Below the pieces are notes generated by a model. It saw only the letters and a program-made list of their open reading frames with translations. It was not told where the DNA came from and did not search any database. The translations under genes and the position numbers were made by a program. A stretch of DNA of 64,000 bases from Amycolatopsis thermoflava N1165 (GTDB taxonomy: Bacteria > Actinomycetota > Actinomycetes > Mycobacteriales > Pseudonocardiaceae), in the NCBI RefSeq assembly GCF_000473265.1, contig NZ_KI421511.1, positions 8,084,151 through 8,148,150 on the forward strand, written 5' to 3'. Positions 16,012-24,279 of this stretch are shown in pieces. The first letter of the stretch is position 1. The number at the start of each line of letters is the position of its first letter.

Positions 16012-16614
16012 TCAGCCGCCCCGGTAGGCGCTCACCGCGAGCCGCTTCCACTCCTCCAGCAGTTGCTTCCGCCGCGCGGGCGCGCCGCCCAGTTCCGCGT
16101 CCAGCGCCAGTCCGCGGGTGAAGTTCACCGTCAGCCAGAACAGCGTCTCCAGGCGCTCGCGGGGCAGGTCCGGGGCGAAGTTCCGGATCAGCGTCAGGGT
16201 TTCGCGGCCCAGGGCCCGGTCGACCGGCCGGATCGCCGCCCGCAGGGCCGGGTCGGTGCGCGCCGCGATCCACAGTTCGGTCGCGGCAGTGGCGAGCGTG
16301 CCGGAATAGCCGGCCCACAGCAGGTCGATCGCCGCGGGAATGGCCTCCTCGCCGCTCGGCAGGTCCGTGAACGATTCCGCCAGCGCCGCTGTTCGCCGGC
16401 TAGTGAGATGCGCCACAGCGGCCGCCATCAGGTCGGCCTTGTCCGCGAAGTGGTGCTGCGCCGCCCCCTTCGACACCCCCGCCCGTGAGCAGATCTCCTG
16501 CATCGACGTGCGGGCGTAGCCGAGCTCCACCAGGCATTCGATGGTCGCGTCGAGCAGGGCCGTCCGGGTCTGCTCCCGGCGCTCGGCCTGCGTGCGGTGC
16601 CCCCGCGCGGTCAC
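16012..16614 (-). CDS. TetR-family transcriptional regulator
   Basis: A 200-residue repressor-type protein. The N-terminal helix-turn-helix covers about residues 13-58 (TALLDATIECLVELGYARTS, then ICSRAGVSKGAAQHHFADKA), and the C-terminal ligand domain is not conserved enough to name a ligand. GTG at 16614 is chosen because AAAGGAGG sits four bases upstream; reading further upstream would run into the promoter of the divergent gene. The divergent acyl-CoA dehydrogenase/CoA racemase operon starts 91 bp away, with an operator-like palindrome in the gap, so acyl-CoA responsive control of that operon and itself is inferred. Confidence 0.9.
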   Translation of the reverse strand: MTARGHRTQAERREQTRTALLDATIECLVELGYARTSMQEICSRAGVSKGAAQHHFADKADLMAAAVAHLTSRRTAALAESFTDLPSGEEAIPAAIDLLWAGYSGTLATAATELWIAARTDPALRAAIRPVDRALGRETLTLIRNFAPDLPRERLETLFWLTVNFTRGLALDAELGGAPARRKQLLEEWKRLAVSAYRGG

Positions 16615-16665
16615 GTCGCCTCCTTTACCGGCGCTGCCGCCGGATGTACATTCCACTCGGAACTT

Positions 16666-16683
16666 ACATTCCGTCCGTAATGT
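16666..16683. promoter_or_regulatory. Operator candidate between tetR and acyl-CoA dehydrogenase
   Basis: ACATTCCGTCCGTAATGT is an inverted repeat matching at 14 of 18 positions, centred in the 91-bp divergent intergenic region. A partial related sequence, TGTACATTCC, lies 20 bases to the left. Position and symmetry fit a TetR operator covering both promoters. Confidence 0.5.
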
Positions 16684-16705
16684 TTTCCACTGCTGGAGGT
16701 CACCG

Positions 16706-17851
16706 ATGCCGTTGCCCGCGCCGAAGAGTTCCTGGGCACAGGACCTGGGCGAGTTCCGCGAGCTGGCCCGCGCGTTCTGCCAGAAGGAGCTCGTGCCGCA
16801 CCAGGAGCGGTGGACCCAGCAGAAGTCCGTCGACCGCGAGCTGTGGACGAAGGCGGGCGAGGTCGGGCTGCTCGCCATCTCGATCCCCGAGGAGTACGGC
16901 GGCGGTGGCGGCACCTTCGCGCACGAAGCCGTGCTGTACGAGGAGCAGGCCCGCAGCGGCGACGGCTCCTGGGGCGTGTCCGTGCACAACGGGATCGTGG
17001 CCCACTACCTGCTCCACTACGCCACCGAGGAGAAGAAGAAGGAGTGGCTGCCCAAGCTCGCCAGCGGCGAGTGGGTCGGCGCGATCGGCATGACCGAGCC
17101 GGGCACCGGCTCCGACCTGCAGGGCATCAAGACCCGCGCGGTGCGCGAGGGCGACGAGTACGTCATCAACGGCGCCAAGACCTTCATCAGCAACGGCGGC
17201 ATGGCCGACCTGGTCGTGCTGGCCTGCAAGACCGACCCGGACGCCGGCGCGGCCGGGGTGTCGCTGATCGTCGTCGAGACGAACCGCGAGGGCTTCCGCC
17301 GTGGCCGCGTGCTCGACAAGGTCGGCCTCAAGGGCCAGGACACGGCCGAGCTGTTCTTCGACGACGTGCGGGTGCCCGCGGCGAACCTGCTCGGCGAGGA
17401 GGGCCAGGGCTTCATCCAGATGATGCAGCAGCTCCCGCAGGAGCGGCTGATCATCGCGGTCACCGCGGTGGCAGGCATGGAGGCCGCGATCGACCTCACC
17501 ATCGAGTACACGAAGGGCCGCACCGCGTTCGGCCGCCCGGTCTACAACTTCCAGAACAGCAAGTTCAAGCTCGCCGACGCGGCCACCGAGGCGGCCGTGG
17601 CCCGCGCCTTCCTGGACCAGTGCATCGAGGGGCACCTCAAGGGTGAGTTGGACGTGCAGGGCGCGGCCATGGTCAAGCTGTGGACCACCGAGCGGGCCAA
17701 CAAGGTCGTCGACGACTGCGTCCAGCTGCACGGCGGGTACGGCTACATGACCGAGTACCCGATCGCGCGCGCCTGGACGGATCTGCGCATCTCCCGCATC
17801 TTCGGCGGGACCAGCGAGATCATGCGCGAAGTCATCTCGCGGACGCTCTGA
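16706..17851 (+). CDS. Acyl-CoA dehydrogenase
   Basis: FAD-dependent alpha,beta-desaturation of an acyl-CoA, with electrons passed to ETF. The 381-residue protein has the family motifs AIGMTEPGTGSDLQGIKT, NGAKTFISNGGMADL, RTAFGRPVYNFQNSKFKLAD and QLHGGYGYMTEYPIARAWTD. In the C-terminal motif, where short- and medium-chain enzymes read Y-E-G-T-S with the catalytic Glu, this protein reads IFGGTSEI with Gly; a Glu in AVAGMEAAIDL aligns instead with the helix-G base of isovaleryl- and long-chain-type enzymes. GGAGG lies six bases before the ATG. It is translationally coupled to the following racemase. The exact substrate is unknown. Confidence 0.93.
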   Translation: MPLPAPKSSWAQDLGEFRELARAFCQKELVPHQERWTQQKSVDRELWTKAGEVGLLAISIPEEYGGGGGTFAHEAVLYEEQARSGDGSWGVSVHNGIVAHYLLHYATEEKKKEWLPKLASGEWVGAIGMTEPGTGSDLQGIKTRAVREGDEYVINGAKTFISNGGMADLVVLACKTDPDAGAAGVSLIVVETNREGFRRGRVLDKVGLKGQDTAELFFDDVRVPAANLLGEEGQGFIQMMQQLPQERLIIAVTAVAGMEAAIDLTIEYTKGRTAFGRPVYNFQNSKFKLADAATEAAVARAFLDQCIEGHLKGELDVQGAAMVKLWTTERANKVVDDCVQLHGGYGYMTEYPIARAWTDLRISRIFGGTSEIMREVISRTL

Positions 17852-18993
17852 TGGCGGGACCACTCGCCGGGCTGAAGGTCGTCGAGCTGGCCGGGCTCGC
17901 CCCGGCGCCGTTCGCGGGCACGCTGCTGGCCGATCTCGGCGCCGACGTGGTGCGGGTCGACCGGGCCAAGCCGGGGGCGGACGTCCTCGGCGTGCCCAAC
18001 GACCCGCTCACCCGCGGCCGCCGGACCATCGGCGTGGACACCAAGAGCCCCGAGGGCGTCGAGGTCGTGCTGCGGCTCGCCGAGCGGGCCGACGTGTTCA
18101 TCGAGGGGTTCCGCCCCGGCGTTGCCGAGCGCATGGGGCTGGGCCCGGAACAGGTGCAGGGGCGCAACCCGCGGATCGTCTACGGCCGGGTGACCGGCTG
18201 GGGCCAGGACGGGCCGCTCGCGTCCGCGGCCGGGCACGACATCAACTACCTCAGCGTCGCGGGCGCGCTCGAACCCATCGGGCGCGCCGGGGAACGGCCG
18301 GTGCCGCCGCTCAACCTCGTGGGCGACTTCGCCGGTGGCGGGATGCTGCTGGCGTTCGGCATCCTCGCCGCGCTGCACGAGCGGACCTCATCCGGTCGCG
18401 GGCAGGTGGTCGACGCGGCGATGGTCGACGGCGCGGCGCTGCTGATGACGCAGCTATTCGGGATGCGTTCGGCCGGGATGTGGCCGAACGAGCGGGGCGG
18501 CAACGTCCTCGACGGCGGCGCCCCTTTCTACGACACCTACGAGACCGCGGACGGCAAGTATGTCGCGGTCGGGGCGATCGAGATGCGGTTCTGGGGCGAC
18601 CTGGTGCGGGTGCTCGAGCTGGACCCGGCGGAGCTGCCGGTGCACCTGGACTGGAACCAGTGGCCGCGGCTGCGGGAGATCCTGGCGTCGGCGATCGGCA
18701 AGTTCACGCGGGACGAGCTGGTGGCGCGGGCGGAAGGCACGGACGCGTGCCTGACGCCGGTGCTGAGCCCGTGGGAGGCGGCGGCGCACCCGCACAACGC
18801 GGCACGCGGGACGTTCGTGGAGATCGGCGGCGTGGTCCAGCCCGCTCCGGCGCCGCGGTTCGACCGCACGCCGCCCGCGACGCCCGAGGCGCCCCACGAG
18901 ACAGGGGCGGACACCGCGGATGTCCTGACCGAACTCGGGTATGACACCGAGCGTGTCGCGGCGCTGCGGGCGGCGGGGGTGATCGCCTCCTGA
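17851..18993 (+). CDS. CaiB/BaiF CoA transferase family, alpha-methylacyl-CoA racemase-like
   Basis: A 380-residue family III CoA-transferase fold protein. The sequence LKVVELAGLAPAPFAGTLLA, VIRVDR-like VVRVDRAK, AGHDINYLSVAGAL and GDFAGGGMLLAFGILAAL follow the alpha-methylacyl-CoA racemase (AMACR/MCR) subgroup; the His of AGHD and the Asp of GDFAGGG correspond to the acid/base pair of the mycobacterial racemase. It would epimerise 2-methyl-branched acyl-CoAs so that a dehydrogenase can act, which suits its pairing with the upstream acyl-CoA dehydrogenase. Its ATG overlaps the upstream stop by one base. A 25R/25S sterol-acid substrate is possible but not shown. Confidence 0.9.
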   Translation: MAGPLAGLKVVELAGLAPAPFAGTLLADLGADVVRVDRAKPGADVLGVPNDPLTRGRRTIGVDTKSPEGVEVVLRLAERADVFIEGFRPGVAERMGLGPEQVQGRNPRIVYGRVTGWGQDGPLASAAGHDINYLSVAGALEPIGRAGERPVPPLNLVGDFAGGGMLLAFGILAALHERTSSGRGQVVDAAMVDGAALLMTQLFGMRSAGMWPNERGGNVLDGGAPFYDTYETADGKYVAVGAIEMRFWGDLVRVLELDPAELPVHLDWNQWPRLREILASAIGKFTRDELVARAEGTDACLTPVLSPWEAAAHPHNAARGTFVEIGGVVQPAPAPRFDRTPPATPEAPHETGADTADVLTELGYDTERVAALRAAGVIAS

Positions 18994-19174
18994 CGCGCGC
19001 CCGGCTGATCGTTTAGAGTGGGGACCAGTTCGTGCTGGGCACGCAGTGTCACTGCGGCCAGCCATCCGTGTGAAGGGGTGTCGAAAACGTCCCGGTGACG
19101 GCAGGATTGCCGTTGATCGGGGGAACCAGGCCCGCGGTGCGCCGCGGGCCCAGTGCAGCGAGGGGAACACGGCC

Positions 19175-19342
19175 ATGTCGGCGAACACCAAGAAGATCGT
19201 CATCGTGGCTGTCGTCGCGCTCGTGTTGTTCTTCCTGATCACGCGTCCGACCGAGTCCGCCGAGGTGGTGCGCAGCGCACTGGGCTGGCTCCGGGACGGC
19301 GCCGAAGCCATCGTGACCTTCGTCCGCAGCCTCTTCTCCTGA
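19175..19342 (+). CDS. Small single-pass membrane protein
   Basis: A 55-residue protein with a short polar N-terminus, one strong membrane segment (about residues 7-22, IVIVAVVALVLFFLIT) and a C-terminal amphipathic helix ending in RSLFS. AGGGGA lies eight bases before the ATG. I do not recognise the family and assign no function. A long perfect hairpin ends the unit. The leader of about 130 bases upstream has no other clear feature. Confidence 0.7.
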   Translation: MSANTKKIVIVAVVALVLFFLITRPTESAEVVRSALGWLRDGAEAIVTFVRSLFS

Positions 19343-19349
19343 CCCCATC

Positions 19350-19392
19350 CGGCCACGGCCGGCACCGCATGCGGCGGTGCCGGCCGTGGCCG
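19350..19392 (+). terminator. Terminator after the small membrane protein gene
   Basis: Perfect 19-bp stem (19350-19368 with 19374-19392) and a five-base loop ATGCG, beginning eight bases after the stop codon. There is no T tract. Confidence 0.75.
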
Positions 19393-19645
19393 TGCGCGTC
19401 TCGCCGTCAGCTACGGAAAGTCACCAATCTCGGCATCTGAGGGGCACTGTTCGACCATCCGGGTGGATTGAGGTGATTAACGCGCTGGTCGCCGAATTCC
19501 TTGCCCGGAACCTCTGGCGCGACGGCCCGAATTCCCCCTACGGTGCTCACATTGCGTGACCAGCCGGTTCTTACCGGCGAAACGGTCAATCGCTTCGATC
19601 ATCGCCGTTCGATGGTGGCTTTCAGTGGGGCACGAGGAGGCAGGG
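19393..19645. other. Non-coding gap, nothing recognised
   Basis: About 250 bases between the hairpin and the next gene. It is somewhat less GC-rich than its surroundings and presumably holds the promoter of the gene at 19646, but I could not identify convincing -35/-10 boxes, an RNA gene or a repeat. Confidence 0.5.
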
Positions 19646-20128
19646 ATGACCGGAGATCCCGGGGTGGATGCGGTGATTGCCCAGTGGGCGTCCGAGCTCG
19701 AGCGCACGCCGGAGGAGATGGAGGCCGACCGGATCGCCTCCGCCTGGCTCGCCGAACTGCCGCAGCAACCACCAGGGATTCCCGGCCAGCGGGCCCGCAC
19801 CGGCACCCGCACGTGGAAGCCGGTGGAGTCGGCCGACCCGGACTACCTGGACGCGATGCAGGAACGCCTGCCCGAGGTGCCGGTCGACCTGCTGGTCGCC
19901 GCGGCGGGCTGGTGGCAGATGGTCGGCGACATCGAAGAGGCCAAGGCCTGGTGGGACGCCGGCATCAGCCCGCTCGACCAGCGCGCGCTGGACTACCGGT
20001 CCGCCGGTCTCACGCCGTCCGACCTGTCCCGGCGCCTCGGCCCGATGACGGTCCTGCAGCACCTGCGCCGCGGCAGCGCCCCGGCCTGGTGCGTCGCCCG
20101 TCTCGCCCGCCAGCAGCGCGCCAGCTGA
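19646..20128 (+). CDS. Hypothetical cytosolic protein
   Basis: A 160-residue protein with no domain I can name. It is helical and acidic at the N-terminus (TGDPGVDAVIAQWASELERT), with a central Trp-rich stretch AAGWWQMVGDIEEAKAWWDA that looks like a helical-repeat (TPR-like) unit, and a basic C-terminus. GAGGAGG (19634-19640) lies five bases before the ATG. There is no signal peptide or membrane segment. It appears to be a monocistronic gene. Confidence 0.65.
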   Translation: MTGDPGVDAVIAQWASELERTPEEMEADRIASAWLAELPQQPPGIPGQRARTGTRTWKPVESADPDYLDAMQERLPEVPVDLLVAAAGWWQMVGDIEEAKAWWDAGISPLDQRALDYRSAGLTPSDLSRRLGPMTVLQHLRRGSAPAWCVARLARQQRAS

Positions 20129-20255
20129 CCGTCGAGGTCGCGTAACGTCAGGAAACGCGGCCTCGTTGGTCAGGTGAGGCTTTAGCGCTCGCTTGACACC
20201 GGCGCACCTATCGTCGGCGCGCGGAGCGTGCGGACGTCGGTGGGAGGCAAGGTTC

Positions 20256-21152
20256 TTGGACACGGAGCAGATCGAGCACGACCCTGCGGACGTGTCCACC
20301 GAGGAGGAAACCGCGGCGCCGCCCGCCCGCAGGCGGGCCGCGCCCGCGGTGCTCGGCAGGCTCGCGGTCGTGGTGGTGGTGCTGGCCGCAGCGGTCGGCG
20401 GGGTCTGGGCGACCAGTGCGGTCACCCGGCCCGACCGCACCGAGACCACCACCGAGATCCCGGACCTGGACAACGCGGCGGCGCAGGTCGCGCCCGGTTC
20501 GGCGGCCCCGGTCAACGCGACCGTCGAGGGCACGCCCGCGGCGCAGACCCAGCCGCAGCAGCAACCCCAGCAGCAACAACAGTCCGGCGGCGGCGACCTG
20601 CTCTCCCAGTGGGCGGCCAAGGTCTCCGACGTCACCGGCATCCCGGCCCGCGCGCTCGTCGCCTACGGCAACGCCGAGCTGGAGATGCGGGCCGCGCAGC
20701 CGAAGTGCCGGCTGTCCTGGGCCACGCTCGCCGGCATCGGCCGGGTCGAGTCCAACCACGGCCAGTACGGCGGCGCGGTGCTGCAGGCCAACGGGCTGCC
20801 CTCGAAGGCGATCATCGGCGTCCCGCTCGACGGCTCGCCCGGCATCAAGGCGATCGGCGACAGCGACGGCGGCCGGTTCGACGGCGACCCGGTGTACGAC
20901 CGGGCGGTCGGGCCGATGCAGTTCCTGCCCAGCACGTGGGCCCGCTACGGCGGCGGCTACAACCCGCAGCAGATCGACGCCGCCGCGCTCGCCGCCGCTA
21001 AGTACCTGTGCGTCGGCAGCCGGGACATGGCCAGCGCGAACGGCTGGTGGGCGGGAATCCTGTCGTACAACAACTCGGTCGACTACGGGCAGAAGGTGTT
21101 CGGCCTCGCCGACGCTTACGCCAAGGCCGCCCAGGTCGTCAAGGTCTCCTGA
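20256..21152 (+). CDS. Membrane-anchored lytic murein transglycosylase (SLT fold)
   Basis: Cleaves peptidoglycan glycan strands at the cell envelope. The 298-residue protein has a cytosolic acidic start, one membrane anchor (about residues 36-57, LGRLAVVVVVLAAAVGGVWA), a Pro/Gln-rich linker with a poly-Gln run, and an SLT-type catalytic domain. The catalytic Glu is in IGRVESNHGQYGG, and GPMQFLPSTWARYGGGYNPQ is the matching conserved block; ILSYNNSVDYGQKV closes the domain. A TTG start at 20256 is chosen because GGGAGG (20242-20247) lies eight bases upstream; an earlier GTG/ATG start has no such site. Confidence 0.85.
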   Translation: MDTEQIEHDPADVSTEEETAAPPARRRAAPAVLGRLAVVVVVLAAAVGGVWATSAVTRPDRTETTTEIPDLDNAAAQVAPGSAAPVNATVEGTPAAQTQPQQQPQQQQQSGGGDLLSQWAAKVSDVTGIPARALVAYGNAELEMRAAQPKCRLSWATLAGIGRVESNHGQYGGAVLQANGLPSKAIIGVPLDGSPGIKAIGDSDGGRFDGDPVYDRAVGPMQFLPSTWARYGGGYNPQQIDAAALAAAKYLCVGSRDMASANGWWAGILSYNNSVDYGQKVFGLADAYAKAAQVVKVS

Positions 21153-21175
21153 CCCGCGGGTGCTAGCGTCGTGGG

Positions 21176-21568
21176 GTGCCCACGGGTCTGTTCACGCCGC
21201 GCCGGATCGCGATCGGCGTCCTGTGCGTCGCCGCGTTCGCGGTCTGCTGCGGGCTGGCCTGGTGGCAGTGGAACCGGTTCGAATCGGCGAGCGGCTCGTT
21301 CCAGAACCTCGGTTACGTGCTGCAGTGGCCGCTGTTCGGCGTGTTCCCGGCGTTCATGGTGTGGCGGATCTGGAAGCTGCGCCGCGAGGCCGCGGCCCAG
21401 GAGGACGCCGAGCCTGCGGAGTCGCGCGCCGAGTGGGGCCGCAAGCCGGTGAGCGAGGTGCCGTCGCCGCGGACGCGGCAGGTCCCGGTCGACGACCAGG
21501 ACGACGAGCTCGCCGCCTACAACCGCTACCTGGCCGAGCTGCACGCTCGTGACCAGCGCGAGAGCTAG
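21176..21568 (+). CDS. Conserved actinobacterial membrane protein, function unknown
   Basis: A 130-residue protein with two membrane segments (about 11-30, IAIGVLCVAAFAVCCGLAWW, and about 46-62, LQWPLFGVFPAFMVWRI) joined by a short loop WNRFESASGSFQNLG, and a charged cytosolic tail ending in AAYNRYLAELHARD. The pattern matches a family found upstream of DUF3817 genes in many actinobacteria, sometimes loosely labelled a transcriptional regulator; I see no DNA-binding motif. It starts with GTG and lies 14 bp before the DUF3817 gene. Confidence 0.75.
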   Translation: MPTGLFTPRRIAIGVLCVAAFAVCCGLAWWQWNRFESASGSFQNLGYVLQWPLFGVFPAFMVWRIWKLRREAAAQEDAEPAESRAEWGRKPVSEVPSPRTRQVPVDDQDDELAAYNRYLAELHARDQRES

Positions 21569-21582
21569 AAAGGCAGACTGCG

Positions 21583-21939
21583 ATGGTGGACACCGAAGAA
21601 CGCGAAGGCGCCGCGGCCGCGAAGGCCGCGCCGGCCCTGCGGGGGCCGCTGCTGCGCTACCGCGTGCTGGCCTACGTCACCGGTGTCGCGCTGCTGCTGC
21701 TGACGGTGGCGTTCATCCTGAAGTACGCGTTCGACTCACCCGGGATGATGAGCTGGGCCGGCGTCAGCCACGGCGTCTTCTACATGGTCTACCTGGTGTT
21801 CGCGGTCGACCTGGCGCTCAAGGCGCGGTGGTCGATCAAGGGCACGATCCTGGTGCTGCTCGCGGGCACCATCCCGTTCCTGTCGTTCGTCGCGGAGCGC
21901 GCGGTCACGCACCGCGTTCAGGCCGGTCGCAAGCTCTGA
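21583..21939 (+). CDS. DUF3817 integral membrane protein
   Basis: A 118-residue protein with three hydrophobic segments and the DUF3817 pattern RYRVLAYVTGVALLLLT, then SHGVFYMVYLVFAVDLALK with a conserved buried His, then LAGTIPFLSFVAER. Function is unknown. AGAAAGG lies upstream of the ATG. It is co-oriented with the preceding membrane protein, and its last 35 bases overlap the 3' end of the convergent aminopropyltransferase gene. Confidence 0.85.
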   Translation: MVDTEEREGAAAAKAAPALRGPLLRYRVLAYVTGVALLLLTVAFILKYAFDSPGMMSWAGVSHGVFYMVYLVFAVDLALKARWSIKGTILVLLAGTIPFLSFVAERAVTHRVQAGRKL

Positions 21940-22768
21940 GCGAGTAGGGCACGACGGTCGACCCGCGCAGGGTGTCCGCGTCCATGGTCGCCGGCCGGAA
22001 GCCGTCCAGCCGGGCGACCATCTCGCCCACCGGGTCGGCCACCTCGTCGGTCCGGCCGGACAGGAACGCCCACTCGTGCTCGTCCGAGCCGAAGTACACC
22101 GGGGTGGCGAAGACCTCCCGGAACCGCGCCCACGCCACCCGCAGCGTGTCGTTGCGCCACAACGTCGGGCAGCCGCCCTGGCAGCACACGACCCCGCCGG
22201 GCGTGAGCAACCCGGCGCACTGCCGCAGGAAGTCCGCGCCGTAGAGCCGGTTGTGCTGCGCCGCCGGATCGGTGTTCTCGTCCGGCAGGTCGATCACCAC
22301 GAGGTCGTACCCGCCCGGCGACGACTCCACGAACGAGAACCCGTCCTGGTAGTGCACCCGGACCGGCCCCTCGCCGCGTTCGGCGGCGTCCAGCTCGCCG
22401 AGCGTGTAGCCGTAGGGGAGCAGCTCCGCGCACGCCCGCACCGCGACCCGGTCGATGTCGACGTGGTCCACCTGCTCGGCGCCGAACGCCACGGCCAGCT
22501 GGCTGGCCACACCCTCGCTCGACCCGATGATCAGCACCCGGCGCAACCGGGCGGCCAGCAGCATCGCCGGGACCATCAGCGCCTCGTGATAGACGAGCTG
22601 GCTCGCCTCGGTGCTCTGCCGCTCGTCGTCGCAGAACAGGGACACGCCCTGCGCGGTGCGGCCGATCAGCAGCCGCTGGAAGCCGGTGTGCTCGTCGAAC
22701 AGCACCTCGGACACGTCCCACACCCGCGACAACCCGGGGCCGAGGGGCTCAACGATCTGCCGTGACAT
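21905..22768 (-). CDS. speE: Polyamine aminopropyltransferase (spermidine synthase-like)
   Basis: Transfers an aminopropyl group from decarboxylated AdoMet to putrescine. The 287-residue protein has a small N-terminal beta domain and a Rossmann domain: VLIIGSSEGVASQLAV (motif I), VDHVDIDRVAVRAC (ribose-binding Asp), and YDLVVIDLPDENTDP with the catalytic-site Asp region. Motif I reads GSSEG rather than the usual GGGEG/GGGDG, a departure worth noting. The two genes just upstream supply both substrates, which strongly supports the role. Its start overlaps the AdoMet decarboxylase gene by 20 bases. Confidence 0.85.
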   Translation of the reverse strand: MSRQIVEPLGPGLSRVWDVSEVLFDEHTGFQRLLIGRTAQGVSLFCDDERQSTEASQLVYHEALMVPAMLLAARLRRVLIIGSSEGVASQLAVAFGAEQVDHVDIDRVAVRACAELLPYGYTLGELDAAERGEGPVRVHYQDGFSFVESSPGGYDLVVIDLPDENTDPAAQHNRLYGADFLRQCAGLLTPGGVVCCQGGCPTLWRNDTLRVAWARFREVFATPVYFGSDEHEWAFLSGRTDEVADPVGEMVARLDGFRPATMDADTLRGSTVVPYSLRACDRPERGA

Positions 22769-23129
22769 GCTTCTCCCCGCGCTCGACGACCGACATCTCC
22801 ACGTCCGCGGCGTCCAGCGCGGCGGACAGCAGGCGCACCGCGAGCACCGGGTCCGCCTGGTCCCCGCAGGTGAACACGTCCGCGAACACCGCGCCGATCT
22901 CCGGGTAGGTGTGCACCGAGGCGTGCGACTCGGCCAGCAGCGCCAGCACCGTCACGCCCTGCGGCTCGAACCGGTGGCCGACCACCTCGCGGACCGTCGC
23001 CCCGGCCTCGGTCACCGCGGACCGCAACGCCTCGCGCAGGAACACCGGATCATCCAGCAGCCGAGGTGCGATACCCCGCAGCTCGGCGAGGACGTGCCGT
23101 CCGGCGAACGCGCCGATCTCACGCGCCAT
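22749..23129 (-). CDS. speH: S-adenosylmethionine decarboxylase proenzyme
   Basis: Makes decarboxylated AdoMet, the aminopropyl donor for spermidine. At 126 residues it is the short prokaryotic class (SpeH type). The motif LAESHASVHTYPEIG contains the self-cleavage site between Glu and Ser in ESH, where the Ser becomes the pyruvoyl cofactor, and the His used in processing. CGDQADP provides the proton-donor Cys region. The ATG at 23129 is preferred because it gives the standard length; a longer upstream frame lies inside the neighbouring gene. It overlaps both neighbours (by 11 and 20 bases), so the three are one translational unit. Confidence 0.92.
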   Translation of the reverse strand: MAREIGAFAGRHVLAELRGIAPRLLDDPVFLREALRSAVTEAGATVREVVGHRFEPQGVTVLALLAESHASVHTYPEIGAVFADVFTCGDQADPVLAVRLLSAALDAADVEMSVVERGEKHVTADR

Positions 23130-24267
23130 CGGCGAGCGCGCCTCCTTCCAGGCAGTAGGTGCGCAGGGGCGGGATCCCGTTGAACGCCACCGACGAGTAG
23201 CTCGCCGTGTAGGCGCCGGCGTCGAGGATGTCGATCCGGTCACCGGCGCGCAGCGACAGCGGCAGCTCGTACGGGGTCCGTTGGTACAGCACGTCGTCAC
23301 CGTCGCACGTCGGCCCGGCGAGCACGACGGGACCCCGCTCACCGTCGCGGTCCACCGGCTCCAGCCGGTAGGGGATGGCCTCGTTCTCGGTCTCGGCGAG
23401 GCCGTTGTACCGGCCGACGTCGAGGTAGACCCAGCGCCGCCCGAACCGGGTGGCCACCAGCACGACCTCGGTGCGGATCAGCCCGGCCTCGGCGACCACG
23501 GCCCGGCCGGGTTCGAACAGCACCTCCGGCTCGTCCGGGAAGTACGCGGCCACGGCGGCCCGGATCGCCCGCGCGTACCCGGCGAGCGACGGCACGGCCT
23601 CGCGGTAGGTGATGCCGAACCCGCCGCCGATGTTCAGCCGCCGCAGCCGCACCCCGCGGGCCGCGCAGTCGGCGAAGATCTTGGCGGCCGCGGCGACACC
23701 GGCCTCCCACGCCGCGGGGTCCGGCTGCTGCGAGCCGACGTGGAACGCGATCCCGGCCGCGTCCAGGCCCAGCCGGTCCGCCTCGGCGAGCAGGTCCGCG
23801 GCCTGTTCGGGCTCGCAGCCGAACTTCTGGCCGAACGGCGTGGCCGAAGCCGGGCCGTCCACCAGTATCCGCACCGACACCGCCGCGCCCGGCGCGTGCT
23901 CGGCCAGTGCGGCCAGGTCCCCGGGGGCGTCGGTGGTGAAGTCACGCACCCCGCGCGCCCACGCGAACGCGATGTCGGCCGGCTTCTTGATCGTGTTCCC
24001 GTAGGACAGCGCCGCCGGCTCCGCGCCGGCCGCCAGGCACGCCTCGATCTCCGCCGGGCTCGCGACGTCGAACCCGCCGCCCGCGCCGAGCACGGCCCGC
24101 AGCACGGCGGGCTCGGGGTTGGCCTTGACCGCGTAACGCAGACGCGCGTGCGGGAACTCGCGGACGAGCTCCCGCACGCGCTCGGCGACCGTGTCGGTGT
24201 CCACGACCAGGCACGGCGTGCCGGGGCCGGCTTCGCTCAGGAACCGCCTGATCCGCTCAACACTCAC
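23119..24267 (-). CDS. PLP-dependent ornithine/diamine decarboxylase (fold type III)
   Basis: A 382-residue alanine-racemase-fold decarboxylase. The PLP lysine is in LRYAVKANPEP, the glycine-rich phosphate site in RLNIGGGFGITY and FEPGRAVVAEAG, and the catalytic Cys in VLAGPTCDGDDVL. The last motif (GPTCDxxD) is characteristic of ornithine/lysine decarboxylases rather than diaminopimelate decarboxylase. Genes for AdoMet decarboxylase and aminopropyltransferase follow, so conversion of ornithine to putrescine is inferred. GTG at 24267 lies 12 bp after the upstream symporter stop, with no strong ribosome-binding site, suggesting co-transcription with it. Confidence 0.88.
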   Translation of the reverse strand: MSVERIRRFLSEAGPGTPCLVVDTDTVAERVRELVREFPHARLRYAVKANPEPAVLRAVLGAGGGFDVASPAEIEACLAAGAEPAALSYGNTIKKPADIAFAWARGVRDFTTDAPGDLAALAEHAPGAAVSVRILVDGPASATPFGQKFGCEPEQAADLLAEADRLGLDAAGIAFHVGSQQPDPAAWEAGVAAAAKIFADCAARGVRLRRLNIGGGFGITYREAVPSLAGYARAIRAAVAAYFPDEPEVLFEPGRAVVAEAGLIRTEVVLVATRFGRRWVYLDVGRYNGLAETENEAIPYRLEPVDRDGERGPVVLAGPTCDGDDVLYQRTPYELPLSLRAGDRIDILDAGAYTASYSSVAFNGIPPLRTYCLEGGALADGA

Positions 24268-24279
24268 CCGTGCAGCGTC

